A DNA stretch of 64,000 nt from Croceicoccus sp. YJ47 (GTDB lineage: Bacteria; Pseudomonadota; Alphaproteobacteria; Sphingomonadales; Sphingomonadaceae). The DNA lies in contig NZ_CP067087.1 of NCBI RefSeq assembly GCF_016745095.1, positions 372,001 to 436,000 on the forward strand, read 5' to 3'. Positions 26,452-34,742 of this stretch are shown piece by piece. Each line of letters starts with the position of its first letter. Positions within the stretch are counted from its first letter, which is position 1. Below the pieces are notes generated by a model. It made no database searches. It was not told where the DNA came from and saw only the letters and a program-made list of their open reading frames with translations. The translations under genes were made by a program, and so were the position numbers.

Positions 26452-27354
26452 ATGGCCCATAGCAACATCACGCCCGATTTGACAGCGACCGCACCGGCCG
26501 GCCTGATGCCGCCCGTCGCGATCCAGATTCGCAACCGCCGGTTCAAGCGCGGCGAGCCGGCGCAACGCTGGTGGGCGGGGGGCGATCCGTTCGCGACCGC
26601 CGTGTTCAATTCGCTGTCGATCACCTTTCCCAAGGGCGAGGCCTATTTCATCAGATCGGTGAAGGCGCATCGCAAGGGCGCCCCACCCGAGCTCGCCGCG
26701 CAGATCCGCGATTTCGTGACACAGGAAGTCAATCACACGCGCGAGCACGTCGCCTTCAACAAGGCGGTGACGAACGCAGGCTACGACATCGCCGATTTGG
26801 AGCGGCAGGTGGACGAGGATCTTGCCGAGGCGCGACAGCGGCCGGTGATCTTCAATCTCGCCGCGACCATGGCGCTCGAACATTTTACGGCGATGTTCGC
26901 CCATCAATTGCTCGCCGATCCGCGCCATCTGCGCGGAGTCGAAGGCGATGCGGCCTATCTGTGGCGCTGGCACGCGGTCGAGGAGATCGAGCACAAGGGC
27001 GTCGCCTACGATACCTACGCCCATGCCACGCGCGACTGGAGCCGGTGGAAGCGCTACAAGCTGAAATCGGTGATGATGCTGCTGGTGACGAAGAATTTTC
27101 TGTCGCGGCGGTATCGCGGGGCGATCGAACTGCTGCGTCAGGACGGCATCACCGGCCCGCGCGCGCATCTCGGCGTGCTGCGCCATGCGTTGCTCTCGCC
27201 GGGCATCCTGCGCAAGGCGATCCCGGACTGGCTATCCTATTTCAAGCCGGGCTTTCACCCCTGGAACCTCGACGACAGCCATCTGCTCGCACGCTATGAC
27301 GCGGGGGCCGACACGGTCGCCCCCCACGCGGCCGGCGACACCGCCGCGGCCTAG
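26452..27354 (+). CDS. Predicted metal-dependent hydrolase (PF10118)
   Basis: A 300-residue protein of the PF10118 family of predicted metal-dependent hydrolases. Likely metal ligands are in FVTQEVNHTREHVAFN, AATMALEHFTAMFAHQ and WRWHAVEEIEHKGVAYD, a pattern resembling ferritin-like di-iron helices. Two hydrophobic patches near the C-terminal third (KSVMMLLVTKNFL) suggest membrane association. The substrate is unknown. The divergent TetR gene suggests induction by a small, possibly lipid-like or aromatic molecule, but that is inference. Its stop overlaps that of the convergent GNAT gene. Confidence 0.83.
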   Translation: MAHSNITPDLTATAPAGLMPPVAIQIRNRRFKRGEPAQRWWAGGDPFATAVFNSLSITFPKGEAYFIRSVKAHRKGAPPELAAQIRDFVTQEVNHTREHVAFNKAVTNAGYDIADLERQVDEDLAEARQRPVIFNLAATMALEHFTAMFAHQLLADPRHLRGVEGDAAYLWRWHAVEEIEHKGVAYDTYAHATRDWSRWKRYKLKSVMMLLVTKNFLSRRYRGAIELLRQDGITGPRAHLGVLRHALLSPGILRKAIPDWLSYFKPGFHPWNLDDSHLLARYDAGADTVAPHAAGDTAAA

Positions 27355-27710
27355 GCGGCGATAAGGTCCGGCGTACGCATCACGCGCTGCCCGCCGTCCG
27401 GCGAGGGCAGAACCTGCGTCAAGCTGGCAAGCGCCGCCTCGATCTCCGCATCGAGACCGAGATTGCGATAGGCCGGGGCGAGCCAGGCCGCCCTTTTCCA
27501 CCCGTTCCCATGCGCGCGCAGCGTCGCCGCGCCGATGATCCGTGCGCCCGCATGCGGCATCGTCACGACGAGCGCGTGCCGCTCCGCATCGTGCGCGGGG
27601 TTCGACCCGGGCGGAGGGTCGAACGCCGCCGGCGCGTTCAGATGGTGCAGACGCGGCGCATCCTCGACCCAGGCAGGCCGCAGGAACAGGGTTTCGCTTC
27701 GGATGAACAC
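27351..27710 (-). CDS. Short GNAT-like acetyltransferase domain protein
   Basis: The N-terminus reads like a GNAT acetyltransferase (FIRSETLFLRPAWVEDAPRL), and a central segment GARIIGAATLRAHGNGW could be the first core strands. The usual acetyl-CoA-binding loop is not evident and the protein is only about 119 residues, roughly two thirds of the normal length. I chose GTG 27710, preceded by GAGAAGCGA; ATG 27752 or 27761 in the same frame are alternatives. GNAT genes are often beside rpmA/rplU in sphingomonads, which supports a real but reduced gene. Activity is doubtful. Confidence 0.55.
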   Translation of the reverse strand: MFIRSETLFLRPAWVEDAPRLHHLNAPAAFDPPPGSNPAHDAERHALVVTMPHAGARIIGAATLRAHGNGWKRAAWLAPAYRNLGLDAEIEAALASLTQVLPSPDGGQRVMRTPDLIAA

Positions 27711-27804
27711 TTCGCTTCTCCCGGATACAGGGCACGTATAGCCGCCCTGCATTGCAATCATGTGGCAGCGGGAATGCTGCCGCAGGCGGATTTCGGGAAG
27801 AGCC

Positions 27805-27841
27805 AAGAAAAAAGGGAGACGGAGCCTGTGGCCCCTCTCCC
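27805..27841 (-). terminator. Possible terminator after rplU-rpmA
   Basis: Read on the minus strand, GGGAGA pairs with TCTCCC and is followed by a run of six T. It lies about 70 bases after the rpmA stop. The stem is short and the loop long (16 bases), so support is moderate. Confidence 0.4.
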
Positions 27842-27909
27842 CTGTTTCGTCCGGCTGCGTCATACGCCGGAAGGGCCACCCCGTCGGGACGGCCCATATA
27901 CGACCGTCG

Positions 27910-28179
27910 TTATTCGGCAGCTTCTGCCATGACATCGACGGATACGTATTTGCGGCCTAGCTTGCCGTCATGGAAACGCACGCGACCTTCGCCCAGCGCG
28001 AACAGCGTGTGGTCCTTGCCGATGCCGACATTGGTGCCGGGATAGAACTTCGTACCGCGCTGACGCACGATGATGTTGCCGCCGATGACGTTCTCGCCGC
28101 CGAACTTCTTGACGCCGAGGCGGCGGCCAGCCAGATCGCGACCGTTGCGCGAAGAGCCGCCTGCTTTTTTATGTGCCAT
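27910..28179 (-). CDS. rpmA: 50S ribosomal protein L27
   Basis: An 89-residue basic ribosomal protein. L27 sits near the peptidyl-transferase centre of the large subunit. The sequence has the standard N-terminus [15 protein letters not shown], then [20 protein letters not shown] and [15 protein letters not shown]. The extended C-terminus is normal for alphaproteobacteria. It follows rplU by 40 bases in the usual rplU-rpmA operon. Confidence 0.97.
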   Translation of the reverse strand: MAHKKAGGSSRNGRDLAGRRLGVKKFGGENVIGGNIIVRQRGTKFYPGTNVGIGKDHTLFALGEGRVRFHDGKLGRKYVSVDVMAEAAE

Positions 28180-28219
28180 GGTGAACTGTCCTTCGAATTA
28201 TCGGGTTCGCGGCGCGGGC

Positions 28220-28558
28220 TCAGGCCGCGTCGTCGGTCTTTTTCGCGGCCTTCTTGGCACCGCTCCCGACCGAGGTGATGCGCAGGAGGGTCATCTGCTG
28301 ACGGTGGCCCTGCTTGCGGCGATAGTTGTGACGGCGACGCTTTTTAAAGACGACGACCTTCTCCGACTTCGCCTGCGCGATGATTTCCGCCGAAACGGTC
28401 ACCTTGCCGGCATCCGAAAGCTCGGCACCTTCGTAAGCCAGCAGGACATCGCCCAGCGTGATCGTGTCACCGGCCTCGCCAGCCAGCTTCTCGACAGCGA
28501 TCTTGTCTCCCTCGGCGACGCGATACTGCTTGCCGCCAGTGCGCACGATTGCGAACAT
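28220..28558 (-). CDS. rplU: 50S ribosomal protein L21
   Basis: A 112-residue protein with the L21 hallmarks [20 protein letters not shown] and [20 protein letters not shown]. It has an Ala/Lys-rich tail typical of the group. The start is set at MFAIVRTGG; the open frame runs further upstream but has no family similarity there. It heads the rplU-rpmA operon. The 249-base region before it has no gene and contains a 12-base palindrome, GACCGATCGGTC, at 28609-28620 in the likely leader. Confidence 0.96.
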   Translation of the reverse strand: MFAIVRTGGKQYRVAEGDKIAVEKLAGEAGDTITLGDVLLAYEGAELSDAGKVTVSAEIIAQAKSEKVVVFKKRRRHNYRRKQGHRQQMTLLRITSVGSGAKKAAKKTDDAA

Positions 28559-28807
28559 GTTAGTCAAATCCGTTTCTTGCTGCCCTTCACGATCCTTACG
28601 CGGAATACGACCGATCGGTCCCATCCCAGGCAAAAGAATCGCTACGGGCAATGAACCGGCATAGGCACCGCCATGTGCGCACCGCCGGATTGAGTGGCGC
28701 CCGATACGCAACATCGCCGCCCGTGTCAACGCGTAAGGGGGCGAAAAGCGCGCATGATCCGACGGAACGCTTCCCACGCGGGCGGGACATGCTATGGCAC
28801 GAAACCC

Positions 28808-29320
28808 ATGTCGATACAGCCCCGCCCCGCCCTGCTCGCCCTTTCGATCGCCGCCGCCTCCCTTGCCGGATGTGCGAAGGATACAGGGGAGTATCCCTCG
28901 CTCGAACGCAGGCCCATCGAACGCGCCGGCGCGATCGGTGCGCCGACCCCGCCGCCGCCGCCCGCGCCGCTATCCCCCGAATTGCCGGCCCGTCTCGACA
29001 CTCTCGCCGCGCAGGCGCGTGCGGCCCATGCGCGTTTCGTGGATCAGTTGCCCGCCGCCCGCCGCCGCATCCGCGAAGGATCGCGCGCCCCCATCGGCAG
29101 CGACGCCTGGGGCGATGCGCAGGTCGCGCTCGCCAGCCTTCAATCGGCGCGGAGCCAGACCATGCTGCCGCTGGCCGATCTCGACCTGCTGCTCACCGAA
29201 CGCGCGGCGCAGGAGCTGGCGCGCGATGTGACGCGAATCGTCGCGACGCGCGACATGGTGGCCGCACTCGTCGCCGAAGAGGATGCCGCGCTCGGCGCGC
29301 TCGTCCCGGCGCGCCCATGA
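28808..29320 (+). CDS. Small lipoprotein of unknown function
   Basis: A 170-residue predicted lipoprotein. The signal ends in the lipobox SLAGC (Cys22) and is followed by a proline-rich linker (PTPPPPPAP). A helical, Ala/Arg-rich C-terminal domain contains [20 protein letters not shown] and [21 protein letters not shown] do not recognise a named family. The helical part could be a periplasmic coiled coil. It is convergent with the membrane protein at 29.4 kb across a hairpin terminator. Confidence 0.68.
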   Translation: MSIQPRPALLALSIAAASLAGCAKDTGEYPSLERRPIERAGAIGAPTPPPPPAPLSPELPARLDTLAAQARAAHARFVDQLPAARRRIREGSRAPIGSDAWGDAQVALASLQSARSQTMLPLADLDLLLTERAAQELARDVTRIVATRDMVAALVAEEDAALGALVPARP

Positions 29321-29325
29321 AAAAA

Positions 29326-29356
29326 GGCGCGGAACCGGAAGGATCCGGTCCGCGCC
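29326..29356. terminator. Terminator between convergent lipoprotein and membrane protein genes
   Basis: GGCGCGGAACCGGA pairs with TCCGGTCCGCGCC with one bulged base. The seven A residues at 29319-29325 give a T-run to minus-strand transcripts, so it mainly ends the membrane-protein gene. Confidence 0.65.
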
Positions 29357-29384
29357 AGGGGGGAGAGAACTGTACGCCGCCGGG

Positions 29385-29849
29385 CTAGCCGACGATGGCG
29401 CGAATGGTGACGATGCCCACGCCCCAGCCGAGAATCAGCACCGGCAGGATGACGACCTGCACCGTTGCGGCTCCTGCCTCCATCCGCCCGGTCATGGTCG
29501 TGATCCCGTCGCGGCGGAACGCACCCCAGTCGAGGGGACGGTCGCCATGGTCCGGCTTCATCCGCACCCAGAGTGCGGGCACGCCGAAACCGGCGATGAC
29601 GAAAAGGAAGAAGATCGCCATCGGAATGGCAAGGCCCGGCGCCGACAGCCCCAGCCCCATCACCGCGAGATAGGCGAGATAGGCCCCGACCGTGACCGCG
29701 TAGAGGCCGGTCGGCAATTCGAAGCTGCGGTCGACATGCGTGCGCGCGCCGCCATGTTCGGCCAGCGCATCGGACGGAATCGCGGCGGGCAGCTCGGTAT
29801 GGACGAAGGCTCGTTCGGTTACGAGCTGACGGCTCAATTTCATGCTCAT
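29385..29849 (-). CDS. Integral membrane protein of unknown function
   Basis: A 154-residue protein with a charged N-terminal 45 residues, then about three hydrophobic helices: LYAVTVGAYLAYLAVMGLGL, LAIPMAIFFLFVIAGFGVPA, and VVILPVLILGWGVGIVTIRA at the C-terminus. A cytoplasmic loop between helices two and three contains FRRDGITTMTGRMEAGAA. I do not recognise a family with a known role. It is downstream of moaE on the same strand but 86 bases away, so it may be transcribed independently. Confidence 0.7.
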   Translation of the reverse strand: MSMKLSRQLVTERAFVHTELPAAIPSDALAEHGGARTHVDRSFELPTGLYAVTVGAYLAYLAVMGLGLSAPGLAIPMAIFFLFVIAGFGVPALWVRMKPDHGDRPLDWGAFRRDGITTMTGRMEAGAATVQVVILPVLILGWGVGIVTIRAIVG

Positions 29850-29935
29850 CGTGCATCTCCTGCGTGATGGGCATGATGTATCGCGGCGGCGGTCCCGATT
29901 CCTTGATCCGGATCAAAGCGCGAAAATTATGCGCC

Positions 29936-30409
29936 TCATGCGATATGCGCCCACCGGGCGAGATCGGCGTGATCCTCATCGCGCGGCTCGATCCAGCGCC
30001 ACCCCGCCGCCGTATGCTCACGTTTCCAGAACCACGCCCGGCTCTTGAGATGATCCATGAGGAAATCCGCCGCGGCAAAGGCATCGCGGCGGTGGCGCGC
30101 GGCACATGCGACGAGCACGATGGCGTCGCCGGGCCGCATCTGCCCCACGCGGTGCAGGGCCATGACCCCCGCCAGCGGCCAATGCGCGAGGGCGCGGTTC
30201 GCGAGCGCCTCCATCCCCGGAACGGTCAACGGCCCGAAATGCCGCAGCTCCAGCATGTCGACCGAGGCATCGCCGGCCTCGCGCCGCACCTTTCCGAGGA
30301 AGCTGACGATTCCGCCCGCCGCGTCATGGGCCGCCGAAAATTGCGCCATTTCCCGCGACGGATCGAAATCCCGCTCGATCAGCCGGACATCGCGCACCGG
30401 GCTATCCAC
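29936..30409 (-). CDS. moaE: Molybdopterin synthase catalytic subunit MoaE
   Basis: The large subunit of molybdopterin synthase, which adds two sulfurs from MoaD thiocarboxylate to precursor Z. The 157-residue protein has GGIVSFLGKVRREAGDASVD, LAHWPLAGVMALHRVGQM and the lysine-bearing FLMDHLKSRAWFWKRE. It uses a GTG start that overlaps the end of moaD by eight bases, so translation is probably coupled. Confidence 0.93.
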   Translation of the reverse strand: MDSPVRDVRLIERDFDPSREMAQFSAAHDAAGGIVSFLGKVRREAGDASVDMLELRHFGPLTVPGMEALANRALAHWPLAGVMALHRVGQMRPGDAIVLVACAARHRRDAFAAADFLMDHLKSRAWFWKREHTAAGWRWIEPRDEDHADLARWAHIA

Positions 30410-30645
30410 CGCTGACGGGTGGGAGGAAGGCGAGCTCGTCCCCGTCGCCCGCGCGCCAGTCGTCCCCGGCGACGATGACGCCGTTCAGCGCGATCTTCGT
30501 GGTGGGATCGCCGATCTGCGCCGCGAAATCCGCGTCAAACTGCGCGCAAATCTGCGAAAGCGTGAGCGGCGCGGCGACGTCGATGTGCCGCTGAGGCCCG
30601 CCGGCCACATCTTCGAAGCCGGCCCAGGAACAACAGTGTCAGCAT
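30402..30645 (-). pseudogene. moaD: Molybdopterin synthase sulfur carrier MoaD, frameshifted near its start as sequenced
   Basis: MoaD is the ubiquitin-like sulfur carrier of molybdopterin synthase. The main frame ends in LAFLPPVSGG, the required C-terminal Gly-Gly. Its first ten residues lie in another frame: ATG 30645 gives MLTLLFLGRL, and the correct continuation EDVAGGPQRHIDVAAPL needs one base removed near 30614 (CTTCGAAG). Repaired, the protein would be 80 residues, the normal size. Alternatively translation could begin at GTG 30608, giving a 68-residue form without the first beta strand, which would probably not fold well. It lies four bases after the moaA stop. Confidence 0.8.
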
Positions 30646-30649
30646 GAAC

Positions 30650-31672
30650 TCAGCCGCCGGTCATCGACATGTGGCGGGCGAGCGCGGGGGCCTCGCCCGA
30701 TTTGCGGATGGCGAAATGGTGGCGTTCCGGCTTGATCGCCATGGCCAGGTTCAATGCGTCGTCGAGCGCGCGATCGGGATCGTCCGACCGGACCGCGGCG
30801 CGCAGGTCGACCTGCTCCTGCCCGCCGAGACAGGCGTAGAGCTGTCCCGTGGCGGTCACGCGCACCCGGTTGCACCCGGCGCAAAAATTCTGCGTCAGCG
30901 GCGTGATGAGGCCGAGCCGCCCGCCCGTCTCCGCAATGTCCCAGTAGCGCGCCGGGCCGCCGGTGCGGTGCCCGCTCTCGCGCAGCGTCCAGCGCCGGTT
31001 CAATTCGTCCTGTATCACGGTGAGCGGCAGGTAATGGTCGATCCGCTCGCCATCCACCTCGCCCAGCGGCATGACCTCGATCAGGGTAATGTCGTGCCCC
31101 TCGCCATGGGCCCAGGCGATGATGTCGGGAATTTCCGACTCGTTGATACCCTTCAAGGCGACCGTGTTGAGCTTGACCCGAAGCCCGGCCTGTTTCGCCG
31201 CCGCGATGCCCGCCAACACGTCGTCGAGCCGGTCCCGCCGCGACAGCTCCGCGAATGTGCGCGCATCGAGCGTATCGAGCGAAACATTCACGCGCCGCAC
31301 GCCCGCATCGGCCAGCCCGTCCGCAAATTCGGCAAGCCGCGTCGCATTGGTCGTGAGCGTCAGTTCATCGAGCCCGTCGCCGAGCCGCCGCCCCAGCGCG
31401 CGGGTCAGTTCCATCATGTCCCGCCGCACCAGCGGTTCGCCGCCGGTCAGCCGGATCTTGCGCACGCCGCGGTCGATGAAGCCCAGCGCCACGCGGTGCA
31501 ATTCCTCGAGGCTGAGCACGTCCTTGCGTGGCAGGAACTGCATCCGTTCGGGCATGCAATACTGACAGCGAAGGTCGCACCGGTCGGTCACCGACAGGCG
31601 CAGATAGGTGATGGCCCGTTGAAACTGGTCCACCAGCGGGGCATTTCGGATCGTCGGTTCGGGCTTGGCCAT
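30650..31672 (-). CDS. moaA: GTP 3',8-cyclase MoaA (radical SAM)
   Basis: Rearranges GTP with MoaC to make precursor Z, the first step of molybdenum cofactor synthesis. The 340-residue protein has the radical-SAM cysteines in TDRCDLRCQYCMPERMQF and the second-cluster cysteines in TQNFCAGCNRVRV plus YACLGG. It keeps the C-terminal Gly-Gly (MSMTGG) needed for activity. The start MAKPEPTIRNAPLVDQF is chosen; upstream codons lack similarity. moaD and moaE follow; moaC is not in the window. Confidence 0.94.
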   Translation of the reverse strand: MAKPEPTIRNAPLVDQFQRAITYLRLSVTDRCDLRCQYCMPERMQFLPRKDVLSLEELHRVALGFIDRGVRKIRLTGGEPLVRRDMMELTRALGRRLGDGLDELTLTTNATRLAEFADGLADAGVRRVNVSLDTLDARTFAELSRRDRLDDVLAGIAAAKQAGLRVKLNTVALKGINESEIPDIIAWAHGEGHDITLIEVMPLGEVDGERIDHYLPLTVIQDELNRRWTLRESGHRTGGPARYWDIAETGGRLGLITPLTQNFCAGCNRVRVTATGQLYACLGGQEQVDLRAAVRSDDPDRALDDALNLAMAIKPERHHFAIRKSGEAPALARHMSMTGG

Positions 31673-31721
31673 GCGGTCCGTTCTGTCACAAGAGGCACGC
31701 GAAGGCAAAACGTGAAGCCGC

Positions 31722-32045
31722 CTACCCTGCGCGTATCAATTGCCCGGTGACGCCTTCGTTCCCGTCGAGAAAGGCGATGGTCGCCGCGATCGCCTCCTCA
31801 TCCGCGTTTTCCTGCGCCGGCGCGACTCCGTTTACCCGGCGTGGGGCATGGCGCCGGGCCAGCGCGGCAATCGCCTCCACCCGCCAGCGATGGGGCTTTT
31901 CCTCCGCATGGGAAAAACGGATGGTCAGCACATCCGTCGTATTGAGCGCATTTTCGATATGCGGGAGATGATAGTCGTGAAACCGCGCCGCGGCGGAGAG
32001 CGGCTCCGCGCCGGAAAGATCGGCGGTATAGACCAGCCCCCGCAT
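31722..32045 (-). CDS. Small Rossmann-like protein, possible SDR remnant
   Basis: A 107-residue protein whose last third (DEEAIAATIAFLDGNEGVTG then QLIRAG) resembles the end of short-chain dehydrogenases. The N-terminal part, including AARFHDYHLPHIENALNTTD, lacks a recognisable nucleotide-binding glycine motif. I recall short proteins of this kind called Rossmann-fold domain proteins in sphingomonads. It overlaps the folB stop by one base (TAATG), so it is co-translated with folB. A role in folate or pterin metabolism is only inferred from that position. No catalytic residues are evident. Confidence 0.65.
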   Translation of the reverse strand: MRGLVYTADLSGAEPLSAAARFHDYHLPHIENALNTTDVLTIRFSHAEEKPHRWRVEAIAALARRHAPRRVNGVAPAQENADEEAIAATIAFLDGNEGVTGQLIRAG

Positions 32046-32416
32046 TACCGGCGGTCGCGGACGAGCGTCATGCCGATCTTCTCGTCATGTTCGGCAATGG
32101 CGAGCTTCACGATCTTGACCGTGACCTGCTCCACCCGGTCATCCTGAAGGAAGAGCGTTTCGCAGATATGGTCGGCCACCGCCTCGATCAGCTTGAAATG
32201 CACGCCTTCGGGCAGGGCTTCGCTCGCCGCGAATTTCAGGTCCATGTAGTTCTTGCTCGCGTCGAGCGGGGTGTCGGGCTCGAACCGGTCCGGCACTTTC
32301 ATTCGTACGGCGAGCGAAATGCGGAGCGGCTGCGGCTTTCCCGTCTCCTCCGAATAGATGCCGGTCAGGACATCGACGACGAGATCGGACACTTCGAGCG
32401 TGAGCGAATCGGTCAT
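32045..32416 (-). CDS. folB: Dihydroneopterin aldolase FolB
   Basis: Cleaves dihydroneopterin to 6-hydroxymethyl-dihydropterin in folate synthesis. The 123-residue protein has LEVSDLVVDVLTGIYSEETG, PLDASKNYMDLKF and GVHFKLIEAVADHICETLFL, and near the end VTVKIVKLAIAEHDEKIGMT. ATG 32416 is preferred; TTG 32422, next to the methyltransferase stop, is an alternative. The gene sits tightly after the methyltransferase and before the Rossmann-like gene. Confidence 0.9.
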   Translation of the reverse strand: MTDSLTLEVSDLVVDVLTGIYSEETGKPQPLRISLAVRMKVPDRFEPDTPLDASKNYMDLKFAASEALPEGVHFKLIEAVADHICETLFLQDDRVEQVTVKIVKLAIAEHDEKIGMTLVRDRR

Positions 32417-32422
32417 GAGCAA

Positions 32423-33322
32423 TCAGCCTTCGTTGGACCAGCGGGCATAGATCGCGGTCGGCAGGATCCGCCCCGCCTGTCCTGCGACGCCTTCCTCCCG
32501 CACGGCGAGGTCGCCATGTTCGACGCAGCCCGGCAGATCGCCGAAATGTTCGGCCAGCAATCCTGCCAGCGAGAGCGAGGACATGCGCACGGCATAGGCG
32601 GTGAGGAACAGGAAACGCGAATTGCCATCGATCAATTGCCGGCAATCGGCGACGAGACCGGGCAGCCCATCCTCGATCCGCCAGACCTCGCCATTGGGGC
32701 CGCGCCCGAATTTCGGGGGGTCGAGAATGATACCATCATACCGCCGTTCGCGCCGCACCTCGCGCGCGGCGAACTTGGCGGCATCGTCGATCAGCCAGCG
32801 CACCGGCCGGTCCTCCATCGCCGAAAGCGCGGCGTTTTCGCGTGCCTGCGCCACGGATTTCTTGGACGCATCGACATGCGTGACCCGCCCCCGCCGCGCG
32901 AGCGAAAGCGACCCGACGCCGGTATAGCCGAACAGGTTCAGCGTCTGCGGATCGGGCATCCCGTCCAGCTGCGCGTCCATCCATTCCCACACCGGCGCCA
33001 TGTCGGGAAAAAAGCCCAAATGCCGGAACGGGGTACATTGCGCATTGAACCGGATGCCATTCCACTCCAGCGTCCAGCCATCGCGCGGCACGCGGCCATC
33101 GAATTGCCAGCGCCCGCCGCCATCCTCGTCCGAGGCGGGCACGAATTCACCATGCGCGTCCCATTGCGCGAGGCGCGGCGTCCACATCGCCTGCGGTTCG
33201 GGGCGGATGAACCGGTAATCGCCATAGGCTTCGAGCTTGCGCCCGTGCCCGCTGTCGAGCAGGCGAAATCCGTCCCACCCCTCGCCCAGCATGAGGCCGG
33301 GCCGTTCCGTCAACACCGCCAT
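32423..33322 (-). CDS. Class I SAM-dependent methyltransferase (RlmI-like)
   Basis: A 299-residue methyltransferase related to the rRNA cytosine enzymes RlmI/RlmK-L. The SAM site is LNLFGYTGVGSLSLARRG, the acidic loop is THVDASKKSVAQARENA, and the catalytic motif is GIILDPPKFGRGPNGEVW. The N-terminal 95 residues resemble the beta-rich region of the group, but a clear PUA domain is not seen. RNA substrates are likely. Its start overlaps the thrC stop by one base. Confidence 0.87.
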   Translation of the reverse strand: MAVLTERPGLMLGEGWDGFRLLDSGHGRKLEAYGDYRFIRPEPQAMWTPRLAQWDAHGEFVPASDEDGGGRWQFDGRVPRDGWTLEWNGIRFNAQCTPFRHLGFFPDMAPVWEWMDAQLDGMPDPQTLNLFGYTGVGSLSLARRGRVTHVDASKKSVAQARENAALSAMEDRPVRWLIDDAAKFAAREVRRERRYDGIILDPPKFGRGPNGEVWRIEDGLPGLVADCRQLIDGNSRFLFLTAYAVRMSSLSLAGLLAEHFGDLPGCVEHGDLAVREEGVAGQAGRILPTAIYARWSNEG

Positions 33323-34731
33323 TACGCGGGGTCTGCGCTGACCGTGGCGCGCTCTGCGACATAGGAGGCGATGGCGTCGTATTCGCCCGAAAGCACGTCG
33401 TAGCGTTCCTCCCGCTCGTGCAGGTCGGCGAGGCGTTCCGGCAGCACCGGATCGACGCCGGTGGCGGCCTTTACCGCCGGGCCGAACTTGGCCGGATGCG
33501 CGGTGGCGAGCGTGACGACCGGGACATGCGCCGGCAGATCGGCGGCGCGCGCGGCGTAGAGGCCGATCGCGGTATGCGGATCGATCACCTCGCCCGCGGC
33601 GTCATGCGCCCATCGCATCGCGGCATTCATCGCATCGGCATCCACCCGCGCACTGGAAAACAGGGCGGCGGCCCCTTCACGCTGCGCATTGGTGAGCTGC
33701 ATCGCGCGGGCGCCATCGAAACCGCGCATCTGCTCCGCCATGGCGGCGCCGTCGCGCCCGCCTGCATCAAACAGCAGCCGCTCGAAATTCGAGCTGACCT
33801 GAATGTCCATAGAGGGGGCGTCGGTGGGCGTGACGCCCTGCGCCGAATAATCGCCCGATGCGATCGCGCGGTGCAGGATGTCGTTCACGTTCGTCGCGAC
33901 GATCAGCCGCTCGACCGGAAGGCCCATGCGCGCCGCGACATAGCCTGCGAACACATCGCCGAAATTGCCGGTTGGCACGCTGAACGCGATTTTCCGGTGC
34001 GGCGCGCCAAGCGCCACGGCGGCGGTGAAGTAATACACCACCTGCGCCATGAGCCGCGCCCAGTTGATGGAGTTCACCGCGCTGATCCGGAAACGGCCGG
34101 TCATGGCGGTGTCGCCGAACATGCGCTTTACCGTGGCCTGTGCATCGTCGAAGCTGCCGTCGATGGCGATGTTGTGAATGTTGCGGGCGAGCACCGTCGT
34201 CATCTGCCGCCGCTGCACCTCCGACACGCGGCCGCGCGGGTGCAGCATGAACACGTCCACATGCGCACGGTAAGCAAGCGCCTCGATCGCGGCGGACCCG
34301 GTATCGCCCGAGGTTGCGCCCACCACGGTCAGATGCCGGTCGCCATCTTTCAAAAATTCCTCGAACAGCAGGCCGAGCAATTGCAGCGCGACGTCCTTAA
34401 ACGCCAGTGTCGGTCCGTGAAACAGTTCGAGCAGCCATTGCCGCTCGTCGAGCTGCTTGATCGGCGCGACCGCGGCATGCGCGAACCGGCCATAGGCAGC
34501 CTCGCACAATTCGAGCAGGCGTTCAGGCGCCAGCGATGCGCCGACGAACGGCGCCATGACGCGGGCGGCCACCTGCGCATAGGGGAGGCCCGCCATCGCG
34601 GCGATGTCATCGTGGGTGAACTGCGGCCACTCGCAGGGGATGAACAACCCCCCGTCGCTCGCCAGCCCGGCCAGCGTGACACCCTTGAAATCGAGCGGCG
34701 ATGCCCCGCCCCGTGTGCTGATATAATCCAT
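33322..34731 (-). CDS. thrC: Threonine synthase ThrC
   Basis: A pyridoxal-phosphate enzyme converting O-phosphohomoserine to threonine. The 469-residue protein starts MDYISTRGGASPLDFKG. It has the PLP lysine in ELFHGPTLAFKDVALQLLG, the phosphate loop VGATSGDTGSAA, and AFSVPTGNFGDVFAGYVAAR. This is the long bacterial and fungal form. It follows surf1 by 11 bases in the transcript that begins with the cta genes, a neighbourhood familiar in sphingomonads. Confidence 0.95.
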   Translation of the reverse strand: MDYISTRGGASPLDFKGVTLAGLASDGGLFIPCEWPQFTHDDIAAMAGLPYAQVAARVMAPFVGASLAPERLLELCEAAYGRFAHAAVAPIKQLDERQWLLELFHGPTLAFKDVALQLLGLLFEEFLKDGDRHLTVVGATSGDTGSAAIEALAYRAHVDVFMLHPRGRVSEVQRRQMTTVLARNIHNIAIDGSFDDAQATVKRMFGDTAMTGRFRISAVNSINWARLMAQVVYYFTAAVALGAPHRKIAFSVPTGNFGDVFAGYVAARMGLPVERLIVATNVNDILHRAIASGDYSAQGVTPTDAPSMDIQVSSNFERLLFDAGGRDGAAMAEQMRGFDGARAMQLTNAQREGAAALFSSARVDADAMNAAMRWAHDAAGEVIDPHTAIGLYAARAADLPAHVPVVTLATAHPAKFGPAVKAATGVDPVLPERLADLHEREERYDVLSGEYDAIASYVAERATVSADPA

Positions 34732-34742
34732 GCGCCGCGCGA

